Shown here piece by piece: positions 15,613-23,617 of a stretch of DNA of 23,744 bases (the stretch's first letter is position 1; every line of letters starts with the position of its first letter). Origin of the DNA: JBBIWA01 sp037439425 (GTDB taxonomy: Bacteria > Acidobacteriota > Blastocatellia > RBC074); assembly GCA_037439425.1 (NCBI GenBank), contig JBBIWA010000081.1, positions 1 to 23,744 of the forward strand. The letters are read 5' to 3'. The position numbers and the translations under genes were made by a program. Below the pieces are notes generated by a model. It did no database searches, was not told the origin of the DNA, and saw only the letters and a program-made list of their open reading frames with translations.

Positions 15613-16359
15613 ATGAACCAACCTACTGAGCAAGCTATTGAGTTGATTCGACAGGCTCAACGCATCGCTGCGCTTTCAGGAGCAGGCATCAGCACTGAAG
15701 CAGGGATTCCGGACTTTCGTGGGCCCCAAGGTCTGTGGAACAATCTTGAGTTGCTGGAGCTGATGTCAGCCCGCGGATTTCGTCGCGATCCAGCAGCTTT
15801 CTATCGAGCGACATTGAAACTATTGCCGAATGTCACGCAAGCCCAACCGACCGATGCGCACCGGCTGCTGGCGCGACTTGAAGCCGAAGGCAAGCTGATC
15901 GGCGTAATCACGCAGAACATTGACGGTCTGCATCAGGCCGCAGGCTCACAAAGAGTTTATGAGATCCACGGCACAATGCAGACAGGACACTGCCTGCAAT
16001 GCGGCGCGCGTTACCAGATGATGCCGCTTTACCAGGAGCTTGAGCGCGGGCTGATGCCGCCACCGCTTTGTTCCCATTGTCAGGGACCAATCAAACCAGA
16101 CGTGGTGCTGTTCGATGAGCTGCTCCCAGTGGATGTCTGGCAGCAAGCGGAGCGCACAGTTCGGCAGTGTGATCTGTTGCTGGTCTTCGGCTCTTCGCTG
16201 GTCGTCTATCCGGCGGCCGGATTGCCGCAAATAGCGCTCGAGCATCAAGCCAAACTGATCATCGTCAACCTCGAAGAGACCAACTACGATGCGCAAGCTG
16301 ATGTGGTACTTCATAGCAAGCTGGGCGAGTTTGCTCGAACGGCACTGGCCCAGCTTTAA
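15613..16359 (+). CDS. NAD-dependent protein deacylase, sirtuin family
   Basis: The 248-residue sirtuin removes acetyl or other acyl groups from lysines using NAD+. All core elements are present: GAGIS (23-27) and GIPDFRG for NAD binding, TQNIDGLH (100-107), catalytic His119 in HGT, the four zinc cysteines C127/C130 and C153/C156, and VFGSSLVVYP (191-200). Its length matches bacterial CobB-type enzymes without N-terminal extension. The start follows AGGAG, which overlaps the end of the Gfo/Idh gene, so translation is likely coupled. No acetyltransferase is nearby, and the pairing with an exported oxidoreductase looks incidental. It is followed by the hairpin-rich intergenic region. The gene name cobB would fit E. 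coli usage but is not assigned here because subfamily was not tested. Confidence 0.94.
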   Translation: MNQPTEQAIELIRQAQRIAALSGAGISTEAGIPDFRGPQGLWNNLELLELMSARGFRRDPAAFYRATLKLLPNVTQAQPTDAHRLLARLEAEGKLIGVITQNIDGLHQAAGSQRVYEIHGTMQTGHCLQCGARYQMMPLYQELERGLMPPPLCSHCQGPIKPDVVLFDELLPVDVWQQAERTVRQCDLLLVFGSSLVVYPAAGLPQIALEHQAKLIIVNLEETNYDAQADVVLHSKLGEFARTALAQL

Positions 16360-16376
16360 GCTTTATTTTGATGGAG

Positions 16377-16459
16377 TTGAGTGCGCGGCGCGAGAGGAAT
16401 AAGGAAAGTTATCAAACTGGCGGTTTGATAACTGATCTTTCTTCTCGCAAAACACTCAA
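16377..16459. terminator. Long composite hairpin after the sirtuin gene
   Basis: Starting 17 bp after the sirtuin stop, three nested arms pair across 83 nt: TTGAGTG 16377-16383 with CACTCAA 16453-16459; GCGAGAGGAA 16390-16399 with TTCTTCTCGC 16439-16448 (one G-U); and AGTTATCAAAC 16407-16417 with GTTTGATAACT 16423-16433 around a 5-nt loop. That is 28 bp of stem. There is no long U run, so it is a weak classical terminator; a 3'-UTR structure or a small palindromic mobile element is equally possible. Confidence 0.6.
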
Positions 16460-16503
16460 GTGAGGCTCAGTGATCCGGCGGCGGGCCGGTGAACTAAGTT
16501 TGG

Positions 16504-16543
16504 GGATTTCGAATTGCGAATTTAAATCCGAAATTCGAAATCC
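16504..16543. repeat. 12-bp perfect inverted repeat in A/T-rich spacer
   Basis: GGATTTCGAATT (16504-16515) and AATTCGAAATCC (16532-16543) are exact inverted repeats around 16 nt, with a further partial copy (CGAAATCC) just right. Related text (AAATCCCAAATCCGA) occurs at about 9627-9642 in another intergenic region, so this may be a dispersed spacer repeat of the genome. Confidence 0.6.
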
Positions 16544-16631
16544 GAAATCCGATGCCAAAGGCGCGTGTGTGGTACACAGGAGTGATGGGTACAGCTATAG
16601 GTATCGCGCCGTGCTGCTTAATTAACTAGGC

Positions 16632-16690
16632 CCTGGACCGCTCCAGGCAGCTTCCGCGGTCCGGGGGTCGGGGAGCCTCCTGCTGGCTCC
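16632..16690 (+). promoter_or_regulatory. Leader with alternative hairpins before the AIM24-like gene
   Basis: CCTGGA-CCGC-TCCAGG (16632-16647) competes with GGACCG 16635-16640 pairing to CGGTCC 16657-16662, and GGAGCC-TCCTGCT-GGCTCC (16672-16690) ends one base before the ribosome site AAGGAG (16691-16696). The layout could control access to the ribosome site. No known riboswitch class was recognised. The remainder of the 16360-16703 spacer holds the two hairpins listed above and CCGGC-GGCGG-GCCGG near 16475. Confidence 0.4.
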
Positions 16691-16703
16691 AAGGAGTCAT
16701 CTG

Positions 16704-17567
16704 ATGAATTGTCCTGGATGTGGTGCGCTGACGATCGCTGGCGCACGGTTTTGTGATCACTGTGGTGCACAGCTTAGCGCAACAAGTGGATACAGCGCGG
16801 CAGCTCCACACGGTATTTATATCGACAGCGATGGCCGGGGCCAGGGGCGCGGCTACAGCTACGAAATCTTGCACTCATCAGCCTTCTCGCTTGCAGTAAT
16901 CCAACTGCAACCCGGGCAGTCCATTCAGGCCGAAGCAGGCGCAATGGTTTCGATGTCAGCTAACGTCGAATTGCAGTCAGAAATGAAAGGCGGTCTCATG
17001 GGAGCACTCAAACGTGCTGTCGGTGGCGAATCGGCCTTTGTCTCCACCTTCACGGCGCGTGGCGGGCCAGGCGAAGTGACGTTGGCTCCAGGCGCTCCGG
17101 GTGACATCGCGGCAATCGAGATGAACAACCAGGTCTTCTTTGTGCAGTCAAGTTCTTACCTAGCAGGTGATGCGAGTTTGATGATTGACACCCGCTGGGG
17201 CGGCGCGAAATCCTTCTTCGGAGGTGAGGGGCTATTCGTCTTGCAAGTGCAAGGCAGCGGTTTGTTGCTCGTCTCCTCCTTCGGCGCGATTCATCGCAAG
17301 CGCCTCGTGCCGGGCGAACGCTATGTAGTCGACACTGGGCATCTGGTCGCCTGGGAAGGCACGACGCAGTACACACTGCGCAAGGCCGCAGCTGGTTTCT
17401 TCCGTAGCCTCGTGAGCGGCGAAGGTATCGTGGCCGAATTTATGGGGCCAGGAGAGCTGCTGATTCAGACGCGCAATCTGGCAGCCTTTGCTGGGCTGCT
17501 CAAACCCTTCTTCCCCTCGCAGTCTGGCGGTAGTAGCGGCGGATTCAACATCGGCTTTGGCCAATAA
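16704..17567 (+). CDS. AIM24-family (TIGR00266) protein with N-terminal zinc ribbon
   Basis: The 287-residue protein starts with a short zinc ribbon (Cys3, Cys6, Cys17, Cys20 in CPGC and CDHC) and continues with the AIM24/TIGR00266 beta-sandwich from about residue 50. It has the family's LQPGQSIQAEAGAMVSMS segment, a Gly-rich KGGLMGALKRAVGGES stretch, and repeated beta hairpins with PGERYVVDTGHLVAWE. The C-terminal tail is Gly/Ser-rich. Function is not known in bacteria; the mitochondrial homologue Aim24 affects cristae organisation. There is no signal peptide. The start is set by AAGGAG, 7 nt upstream. A structured leader precedes it. It converges with the aat gene; the 54-bp gap shows no strong terminator. 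Confidence 0.9.
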   Translation: MNCPGCGALTIAGARFCDHCGAQLSATSGYSAAAPHGIYIDSDGRGQGRGYSYEILHSSAFSLAVIQLQPGQSIQAEAGAMVSMSANVELQSEMKGGLMGALKRAVGGESAFVSTFTARGGPGEVTLAPGAPGDIAAIEMNNQVFFVQSSSYLAGDASLMIDTRWGGAKSFFGGEGLFVLQVQGSGLLLVSSFGAIHRKRLVPGERYVVDTGHLVAWEGTTQYTLRKAAAGFFRSLVSGEGIVAEFMGPGELLIQTRNLAAFAGLLKPFFPSQSGGSSGGFNIGFGQ

Positions 17568-17621
17568 AGCAGACCCCTGCAGCCCGTAGCGAGAAGAGGC
17601 TAGTGGCAGTCTCGGCCCGGC

Positions 17622-18242
17622 TCAGATAAAGGTGCGCTCTTTACTGAGGGCTTGCGCTAGCAGTTTGAGATATTCCTGATGCGTAAGGTTAACAGCACCA
17701 AACTGCGCGATATGTGGGGTCATGATTTGCGCATCGAGCAACTGGTAGTCTCGCTCGCGTAGGCGCTCCACCAGGGCAATCAGCGCCAGTTGCGAGGCAT
17801 AAGGCAGGCGGCTGAACATGGACTCCCCGAAGAAAGCAGCCTTGATCGCCAAACCATAGAGTCCCCCAACCAGAGAACTGCCCTCCCAAACCTCGATTGA
17901 ATGCGCCACGCCTCGGCGATGCAGTTCTAGGTAGAGCTCGATCATCTCCTCACTCAACCACACCTCGCGCGAGCTGACCTGATCGTGGCGGGCGCAAGCG
18001 CGGATCACAGCCTCAAAGTCTCGATTAAGGGTAAGTTGAAAGGAGCTTTTGCGCCTGACTTTCTGCAGAGAACGGCGGACCTTGAAGCGCTCGTCGAGCG
18101 GAATGATCGCGCGCGGTTCAGCAATGTACCAGCAAATAGTTCCATAACGCCCTCGCGCCATGGGGAAGACCCCCTGTTGATAGGCACTCAGCACCTGCTC
18201 CGGGGTGATCAGCGAACGAACAGACAACGGACGGCGGTACAT
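17622..18242 (-). CDS. aat: Leucyl/phenylalanyl-tRNA-protein transferase
   Basis: Aat adds Leu or Phe from its tRNA to proteins with N-terminal Arg or Lys, marking them for ClpS/ClpAP in the bacterial N-degron pathway. The 206-residue product has the expected landmarks in order: LSAYQQGVFPM (18-28), CWYIAEPRAIIP, VWLSEEMIELYLELHRRGVAHSIEVWEG, GGLYG (126-130), GESMFS (139-144) and the LLDAQ segment (169-172). It is somewhat shorter than the E. coli protein (234), mainly at the ends. ATG 18242 has no clear ribosome site. It stands alone between a convergent AIM24 gene and a divergent JAB/MPN gene; no clp gene is visible in the window. Confidence 0.94.
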   Translation of the reverse strand: MYRRPLSVRSLITPEQVLSAYQQGVFPMARGRYGTICWYIAEPRAIIPLDERFKVRRSLQKVRRKSSFQLTLNRDFEAVIRACARHDQVSSREVWLSEEMIELYLELHRRGVAHSIEVWEGSSLVGGLYGLAIKAAFFGESMFSRLPYASQLALIALVERLRERDYQLLDAQIMTPHIAQFGAVNLTHQEYLKLLAQALSKERTFI

Positions 18243-18431
18243 ATCAGTTTGGCCCTACCCAGATACTCCCTCTTCATCCTCAAGCGCCTTGACTTGCTAC
18301 TCAAAAGGTGGCTCTCCGGCTTCCTGGCATGCTATCTTCTGTGCCGAGGGCGAGTGAAATTTTAGCCGAAGGAAGAGCAGAAAGAAAGTAGCGCGCCATC
18401 ATTCGCAGAAAGACATCTCTCACTCCCTTTT

Positions 18432-18839
18432 ATGACTACGATCACGATTCCGCAAAGACTGCTGCATGGGATAGAGCTTCAGGCGCGCACTGAACAGCCC
18501 CGGGAATGTTGCGGGATGCTGGGCGGGCGAGGCAACCAAGTCTCCAGTTGCTATCCGCTGCGCAATCAGGCGGCGCAACCGGAGAGGCAATTTTTCGCCG
18601 CCCCGGAGGACATTTTTGAGGCCATGCGGCGGATGCGGCGCGCGCACGAAAAATTGCTTGCGATCTATCATTCGCATCCCTGCGGCCCAGCTCATCCTTC
18701 GCCGGCTGACATCGAGTTGGCCTTTTATCCAGATGCGATCTATTTGATCGTAGCGCTCGCTCCGCAATGGGAGATGCGGGCATTTAAAATCGATCAGCAA
18801 CGAGTGACTGAGATTGCCATAGAAATCATTGAACAGTAG
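18432..18839 (+). CDS. JAB/MPN (M67-family) metallopeptidase
   Basis: The 135-residue product is a stand-alone JAMM zinc-peptidase domain. It has Glu25 in PREC-CGML, the HSHP motif with His80 and His82, Ser90, and Asp93, giving the E...HxHx(10)D zinc site. Bacterial single-domain members of this type (Mec-like) remove a C-terminal adduct, such as cysteine, from ubiquitin-like sulfur-carrier proteins during cysteine or cofactor synthesis. No ThiS/MoaD-like or ThiF-like gene is next to it here, so the partner is unknown. It is cytoplasmic, with no signal. The ATG at 18432 has a weak upstream site only. It precedes the M48 peptidase by 190 bp, with its own candidate promoter between. Confidence 0.9.
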   Translation: MTTITIPQRLLHGIELQARTEQPRECCGMLGGRGNQVSSCYPLRNQAAQPERQFFAAPEDIFEAMRRMRRAHEKLLAIYHSHPCGPAHPSPADIELAFYPDAIYLIVALAPQWEMRAFKIDQQRVTEIAIEIIEQ

Positions 18840-18905
18840 GCGCTGAAATCAAACCTGCTCCGCACACTTCTAAGCTCGACACGACGACTTGAAGAGATTG
18901 GCTGC

Positions 18906-18976
18906 TTGTTGCTCTCAGGCCAACCGGATTACAATCAAAGGCATCCCACTTTCCCCCTTTGTACTCGCAGTATAAT
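18906..18976 (+). promoter_or_regulatory. Candidate promoters upstream of the M48 peptidase gene
   Basis: TTGTTG (18906-18911) and TACAAT (18930-18935) are 18 bp apart, a plausible sigma70 pair. A second hexamer identical to the -10 consensus, TATAAT, lies at 18971-18976 but has no good -35. Either could drive the gene at 19030. This is based on sequence match only. Confidence 0.35.
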
Positions 18977-19029
18977 TCTTTGCCCCTGATATGGTCCGTT
19001 GTAATTTGAGTTAGCAGATAGGAGGAGCC

Positions 19030-20532
19030 ATGAAACTATTTCTCAGACTAAGGCGAAGAATTTTCGGGAGAGTGCTGCTTCAGGTGAACGCGCTTTTGCT
19101 TGTCTTCTTGCCCGTGATGAGCCTGGCACAAACCAAAGTCAGGCCAGGCTTCAATATCTTCTCGCCGCAACAGGATGTCGAAATTGGCCAGCAATCGGCC
19201 CGGGAGGCTGAGCGCCAGTTACCGCTGCTGGGCGACGCTCAAGCTAACGATTACATTACCCGGTTAGGGCAGAGGCTGGTCGAGCAAGCTCCGGGCGAGC
19301 GCTATCCGTACACTTTCAAGATCATCAACGCAGCCGACATTAACGCCTTTGCCCTGCCCGGCGGCCCCATCTACATCAATCGCGGGACGATTGAAGCAGC
19401 GCGGACCGAAGGGGAGCTGGCGGGCGTGGTAGCGCACGAAATCGCGCACGTTGCGCTCCGGCACGGGACTAATCAGGCCTCAAAGGCCTATCTGGCGCAG
19501 GCGGGACTGGGCATCCTCGGTGGTGTCCTGGGCGGCGGAACGCTGGCTAATATCGTTGGCGCGATTGGCGGCTTCGGTCTCAATGCCGTCTTTCTCAAGT
19601 ACAGCCGCGATGCTGAAACGCAGGCGGACATCCTGGGCGCGCAGATGCTTCAGCGGGCTGGATACGATCCGCTCGACCTGGCGGGGCTGTTTGAGACGCT
19701 GCGAGCTGAACAGGGGCGCGATCCATCGAAGCTCGAAAACTTCTTCAGCTCTCATCCTTCGCCTGCCAACCGCATTGAGCGCATCGAGCAGGAAGCGAAG
19801 CTGCTGCCGCGCCCCTCGCGCCCGCGCACCATCGGTGGTTTTGAGGAGATCAAATCAATCTTTGCGCGGATGCCCAAAGCGCCGACAATGGCCGAGCTGG
19901 CCAAAAAGCAGCCGCCGAGTGGCGAGCGGCCACGCACACGCGAAGGCGCTCCAGTCACCGTCCGCGTTGAGCCGCCATCTTCAAGTCTGCGCACTTATCG
20001 CCAGCGAGATGGGATCTATGAGATCGCCTATCCGGAGAACTGGCGCGCCTACCCCAGCAATAATGGGATTGGTGTGACGATCATTCCTGAAGGCGGCGCA
20101 GTGGGAACAAGCGGTCAACCGCAGATCGTTTACGGTTCTATCGTCAATCATTACACCCCGTTTGGTGATGGCGATGCGTCGCGCCGCAACTTGCAAGGCC
20201 GCCCGCGAGGTCGCGTCCGCGCCTCGCTTTCCGAAGCGACCGAAGATCTGGTCAACAACATTCTGAAGAGCAACTCTTATCTCTCGGTAGTGCGCGGCTC
20301 AGAGCGCAGCGGGCGCATTGATGGTCGTGATGCGATCACGCTGACACTGCTGGGGCGTTCGCCGGTCACAGGTAGCAATGAGCGGGTGCAGGTCTACACG
20401 CGAGCGATGGACGAGGAGCATATCTTCTATTTGCTCTTCGTCGTTCCGAACGATGAATATCGGGATTACAGGCGAACGTTTGAGCGCATGCTGCAAAGCC
20501 TGAGGATTGACGACCGGGCGATGCACCGATAG
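19030..20532 (+). CDS. Exported M48-family zinc metallopeptidase (BepA-like) with C-terminal extension
   Basis: The 500-residue protein has a basic N-terminus and a signal peptide cleaved near residue 33 (LAQ). The M48 catalytic domain holds HEIAH (136-140) and the downstream glutamate in RDAETQAD (Glu196), with a glycine-rich helix between, and FSSHPSPANRIERI near the domain end. Relatives such as BepA degrade or help assemble outer-membrane proteins in the periplasm. BepA has TPR repeats after the peptidase; here a Pro/Arg-rich linker (about 285-325) leads instead to a C-terminal domain (about 330-495) with YEIAYPENWRAY and a late FYLLFVVPNDEY, resembling PsbP/DUF1795-like folds. GGAGGAG precedes the ATG. 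It ends at a bidirectional terminator shared with the TonB receptor. Confidence 0.92.
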   Translation: MKLFLRLRRRIFGRVLLQVNALLLVFLPVMSLAQTKVRPGFNIFSPQQDVEIGQQSAREAERQLPLLGDAQANDYITRLGQRLVEQAPGERYPYTFKIINAADINAFALPGGPIYINRGTIEAARTEGELAGVVAHEIAHVALRHGTNQASKAYLAQAGLGILGGVLGGGTLANIVGAIGGFGLNAVFLKYSRDAETQADILGAQMLQRAGYDPLDLAGLFETLRAEQGRDPSKLENFFSSHPSPANRIERIEQEAKLLPRPSRPRTIGGFEEIKSIFARMPKAPTMAELAKKQPPSGERPRTREGAPVTVRVEPPSSSLRTYRQRDGIYEIAYPENWRAYPSNNGIGVTIIPEGGAVGTSGQPQIVYGSIVNHYTPFGDGDASRRNLQGRPRGRVRASLSEATEDLVNNILKSNSYLSVVRGSERSGRIDGRDAITLTLLGRSPVTGSNERVQVYTRAMDEEHIFYLLFVVPNDEYRDYRRTFERMLQSLRIDDRAMHR

Positions 20533-20563
20533 CGATTAGAGCAAGGCCGTAGTGCCTGCAAAC

Positions 20564-20613
20564 AAAAAAGGCCCCTCTGCCGGTTTTTGCCGACCCGAAG
20601 CAGGGGGGTCTTT
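20564..20613. terminator. Bidirectional intrinsic terminator
   Basis: GGCCCCTCTGC (20570-20580) pairs with GCAGGGGGGTC (20600-20610), an 11-bp stem with two G-U pairs, and a small CGG/CCG stem inside the loop. On the minus strand six Us follow (plus 20569-20564); on the plus strand the U tract is short. It lies between the convergent M48 gene and TonB receptor gene and suits both. Confidence 0.85.
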
Positions 20614-20637
20614 GATCTTGAACCTCTGCTTGAATTG

Positions 20638-23613
20638 CTAGAATATGAACTTAACCGCCAACTGGCCTATGCGTGCCGAACCGGGCAGCCCAAGGTCGAA
20701 GGTGCTCCGCGGATCACCAAAATCGGTGCGCCGCGTCAAACTCACGTTCGGGGTGCCAAGGCCGCTGACTGAAGCGAATTGCGTGTTGAAGGTAGCAAAG
20801 TTCACCCGATTGAAGGCGTTAAATAGCTCGCCGATCAACTGCAGCCGAACCTGCTCGGTGAAGAAGAAGGTCTTCGAGAGCCGGAAATCGAAGCTGATGA
20901 ATTTGTCGCGGCGGAAGGTGTTGCGCCCAAATCCTGGAACGCGATCCGTCTCGCGGTTCGCATCATTGTTGAGATCGGTTCGCCCAAGCAGCGCCGAGAA
21001 TGGTTGATTTGAGGCAGCCTGCAGAATGCCGGAAAGCTGCCAGCCATCCAGCAGCAGGCGCGCACCTTGACTCAGGTTGTGGAAGTAGGCCAGCTCCCAC
21101 ACGCCGCTAGCGACGAAGCGGTGCGGCACATTAGCTACGCCCGGACCGCGATCATCACGTAGGAAGAAGCTGTTTTGCACCTGCTTCGAGTCGTCTCCGC
21201 TGCTGAAGGCGACGACTGAAGTCGCATCGGGCGTGTCATCAATCACCTTCGACCAGGTGTAAGAAGCCAGCACCTGAAAGTTCTGCGCGAAGCGTTTGTT
21301 GAATTGCAGCACGAGCGCATTGTAGTTGGAGTTGGCCGTCGCCTCGAATTGCGAGATGCGCCCAAATCCGGCGATAGGTCGGGTTGGACTGCCCTGTGAT
21401 CCAGGATGGCGCAGGAAGTTCGGAAAGCCCGCGATCGGCGTCGAGACCGGCGGCAGGAGATTGATGTCGCGCGTCCGTTGCAAGTGCGTCCCCTTGACAA
21501 AGAGGTAAGTCGCGCTGACCGAGATGTTATTGCTCAATCCATACTCCAGCCCCAGGCTCGCCTGCTGTGCGTAAGGCTGCACATAATCTCGGTCGAAGAT
21601 GAACAGATTCGGCGTGCTCGGCTGGCCGAGCGCCAGTACCTGCTGAAGGTCGCTGAAACGGCCCGGATAGGTGAAGGGCAGTGTCGGCCGGTTAAGCTGA
21701 ATGTTGACGACGTTCAACCCATTCTGCGAGTGCGCCTGTGCGACCATGATCGCAGGCGTGCGGCCATAGAAGATGCCATAACCGCCGCGCACGACGAAGT
21801 CATCGTCGGCGGTTGGCTTCCACGCAAAGCCGATGCGCGGCGCAAAGTTGTTGAGGTCATTGCGGAACTTACCCGTATCAATGCCTGTGGCTTTGAGCGA
21901 GGGCGCAGGATTGGTGACACCCGACTCGCGGATCAACTGCACATCGTAGCGCACGCCGAGATTGAGCGTCAGATTAGAAGTGGCGCGCCAATCGTCCTGG
22001 AAGAAAAAGGAGAACTCAGTGAAATGCGGGAAGGTCGTCGGTCCTGAGGTCCCCGGCCCGGCGAACGCCTGCACGTAACGGCTGACGCGATTGTTGGCGA
22101 AATCGGCGTAGCTGTCGAAGGTGTATTCGGCACCGAACGAGCCAGGGAAGAAGTTTTTGATCTTCTCGATATTGACGTCAAAACCGCCTCTCAAGCTGTG
22201 CTTTCCTGCGACGTAGGAGACGTTGTCAATGAATTGATACTTGCGCTCGGTCGTCTCGCGCGGGCTGAAGAAGTTGCGCCCGATGACGAAGACGGTGCGC
22301 CCGCCCTGATTGATCGTTGCTTGCGGATTGTCGCTGTTGGCCGTGCCTGGCTCTTTGTCGCGCGCCACCTGAGCGCGGAACTCGTTGAGCAAGCGCGGCG
22401 AGAAGGCTGTGTTGAGCGTGACGGTCACCGTGTCAGTCTTGACCAGGCTGTTGCCACTGCGCTCTTGCGCCGTTTGTGGTCCGCCGTTCTCGAAGTTCCT
22501 GCCCTCGAAGTCTTGATGATTGTAACGAACCGAGAGACGGTTGGCCGCATCAAGTTGAATGTCTGCCTTACCGAGATAAACGTTCTGATTGCGGCCCCGC
22601 GTGTAGTTCTGCACGAAGGGCAGCAGCTTCTGCAAACCGCGCTGCGAATCGGCATCGGCGGGCGCGGGCGCGCCGAGATTGACGATGTTCGGCTCGGTAT
22701 TGCGCTGCCCGTCGTAGTTGAAGAAGAAGAAAGCGCGGTCGCGCTTGATCGGGCCGCCGAAAGTGCCGCCGAATTGATTGTAGTGATAAGGTGGCTTGAT
22801 CGCATTGGGCAGCATCGCGTTGCGCGCCGTGTTGAAGCTGATGCCGCGCGCGTTCAAAGCGCGGTCGCGATAAAACTCGAAGGCAGAGCCGTGAAATTCA
22901 TTCGTGCCTGATTTGGTGATCACATTGATCAGACCTGCTGCGGCGCGGCCCAGTTCAGCTGAGAAAGAGTTGGTATTGACCTGGAACTCCTGCACTGCAT
23001 CCTGGCTGAACTGGTAAGGCGCGCGTCCTGAACCGGTGCGGCCCAGCGCCTGGCCAAAGAAGAGATTGTTGTTATCCACTCCATCTATCTGGATGCTGTT
23101 GAAGGTGCCGCGCTGGCCTCCGAAGGAGAGATCGCCCTGGCGCGGGTCGCGCACCACACCTGGCGTGAGCGTGACGAAATCAAGAAAGTTGCGTCCGTTG
23201 ACGGGCAACTCACGCACGGCGCGCTCGCCTACTGAGCCAGCTACGTTGGTGCGTGTGGTCTCAACCACCGGAGCTTCGGCCGTAACGTTTACGACCTCAG
23301 TTGTGCCTGCCACACTCAACTGCAGGTCCAAATTGAGCTTCTGCCCGACGGTGAGACTGATGCCGCTCCGTTTAAGTTCAGCGAAATTGGGCGCCTTCAC
23401 CGTAATCTCATAATTGCCTGGGGGCAGCAGCGGCAGGCGATAGACGCCACTTTGATCAGTAGTAATCTCTCTGGTAAATCCGGTCTCGGCATTACGAACT
23501 GAAACTGTGGCGCCTGGAACTACTGCGCCATTGGGATCAGTAACAACGCCTTCCATCGTAGCTGTGGCAGCTTGCTGGCTGAATACAGGCACGAATGCGA
23601 TCAGCGCCAGCAC
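20638..23613 (-). CDS. Oar-like TonB-dependent receptor, N-terminus interrupted
   Basis: This is a large outer-membrane protein of 991 residues as read from GTG 23613. It begins with a carboxypeptidase-regulatory-like Ig fold (about 18-105: MEGVVTDPNGAVVPGATVSV and GVYRLPLLPPGNYEITV). The plug follows (VRELPVNGRNFLDFVTLTPGV, IQIDGVDNNN, GLINVITKSGTNEFHGSAFEF), then a beta-barrel ending in the aromatic GQLAVKFIF. Such receptors are abundant in Acidobacteriota and probably take up glycans or other large substrates. The start is abnormal: only about 12 residues (LALIAFVPVFSQ) precede the mature part, there is no basic n-region and no ribosome site. Sequence continuing the hydrophobic stretch in frame (VVTSV) runs into a TGA at 23626-23628. 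The upstream DNA looks like the end of an insertion sequence, so the gene is probably disrupted in its signal peptide. Confidence 0.88.
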   Translation of the reverse strand: MLALIAFVPVFSQQAATATMEGVVTDPNGAVVPGATVSVRNAETGFTREITTDQSGVYRLPLLPPGNYEITVKAPNFAELKRSGISLTVGQKLNLDLQLSVAGTTEVVNVTAEAPVVETTRTNVAGSVGERAVRELPVNGRNFLDFVTLTPGVVRDPRQGDLSFGGQRGTFNSIQIDGVDNNNLFFGQALGRTGSGRAPYQFSQDAVQEFQVNTNSFSAELGRAAAGLINVITKSGTNEFHGSAFEFYRDRALNARGISFNTARNAMLPNAIKPPYHYNQFGGTFGGPIKRDRAFFFFNYDGQRNTEPNIVNLGAPAPADADSQRGLQKLLPFVQNYTRGRNQNVYLGKADIQLDAANRLSVRYNHQDFEGRNFENGGPQTAQERSGNSLVKTDTVTVTLNTAFSPRLLNEFRAQVARDKEPGTANSDNPQATINQGGRTVFVIGRNFFSPRETTERKYQFIDNVSYVAGKHSLRGGFDVNIEKIKNFFPGSFGAEYTFDSYADFANNRVSRYVQAFAGPGTSGPTTFPHFTEFSFFFQDDWRATSNLTLNLGVRYDVQLIRESGVTNPAPSLKATGIDTGKFRNDLNNFAPRIGFAWKPTADDDFVVRGGYGIFYGRTPAIMVAQAHSQNGLNVVNIQLNRPTLPFTYPGRFSDLQQVLALGQPSTPNLFIFDRDYVQPYAQQASLGLEYGLSNNISVSATYLFVKGTHLQRTRDINLLPPVSTPIAGFPNFLRHPGSQGSPTRPIAGFGRISQFEATANSNYNALVLQFNKRFAQNFQVLASYTWSKVIDDTPDATSVVAFSSGDDSKQVQNSFFLRDDRGPGVANVPHRFVASGVWELAYFHNLSQGARLLLDGWQLSGILQAASNQPFSALLGRTDLNNDANRETDRVPGFGRNTFRRDKFISFDFRLSKTFFFTEQVRLQLIGELFNAFNRVNFATFNTQFASVSGLGTPNVSLTRRTDFGDPRSTFDLGLPGSARIGQLAVKFIF

Positions 23614-23617
23614 AGAC

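Noticed and set aside
14908..15660. 250-codon minus-strand frame over the Gfo/Idh gene
   Set aside because: It lies antisense to a gene with EKP and Rossmann motifs and has no recognisable domain.
21406..22911. Long plus-strand open frames (213 and 237 codons) opposite the TonB receptor
   Set aside because: They are antisense to a gene with clear plug and barrel motifs, are rich in Arg/Glu/Ala of the type produced by reading high-GC genes backwards, have no ribosome sites and match no family I know.
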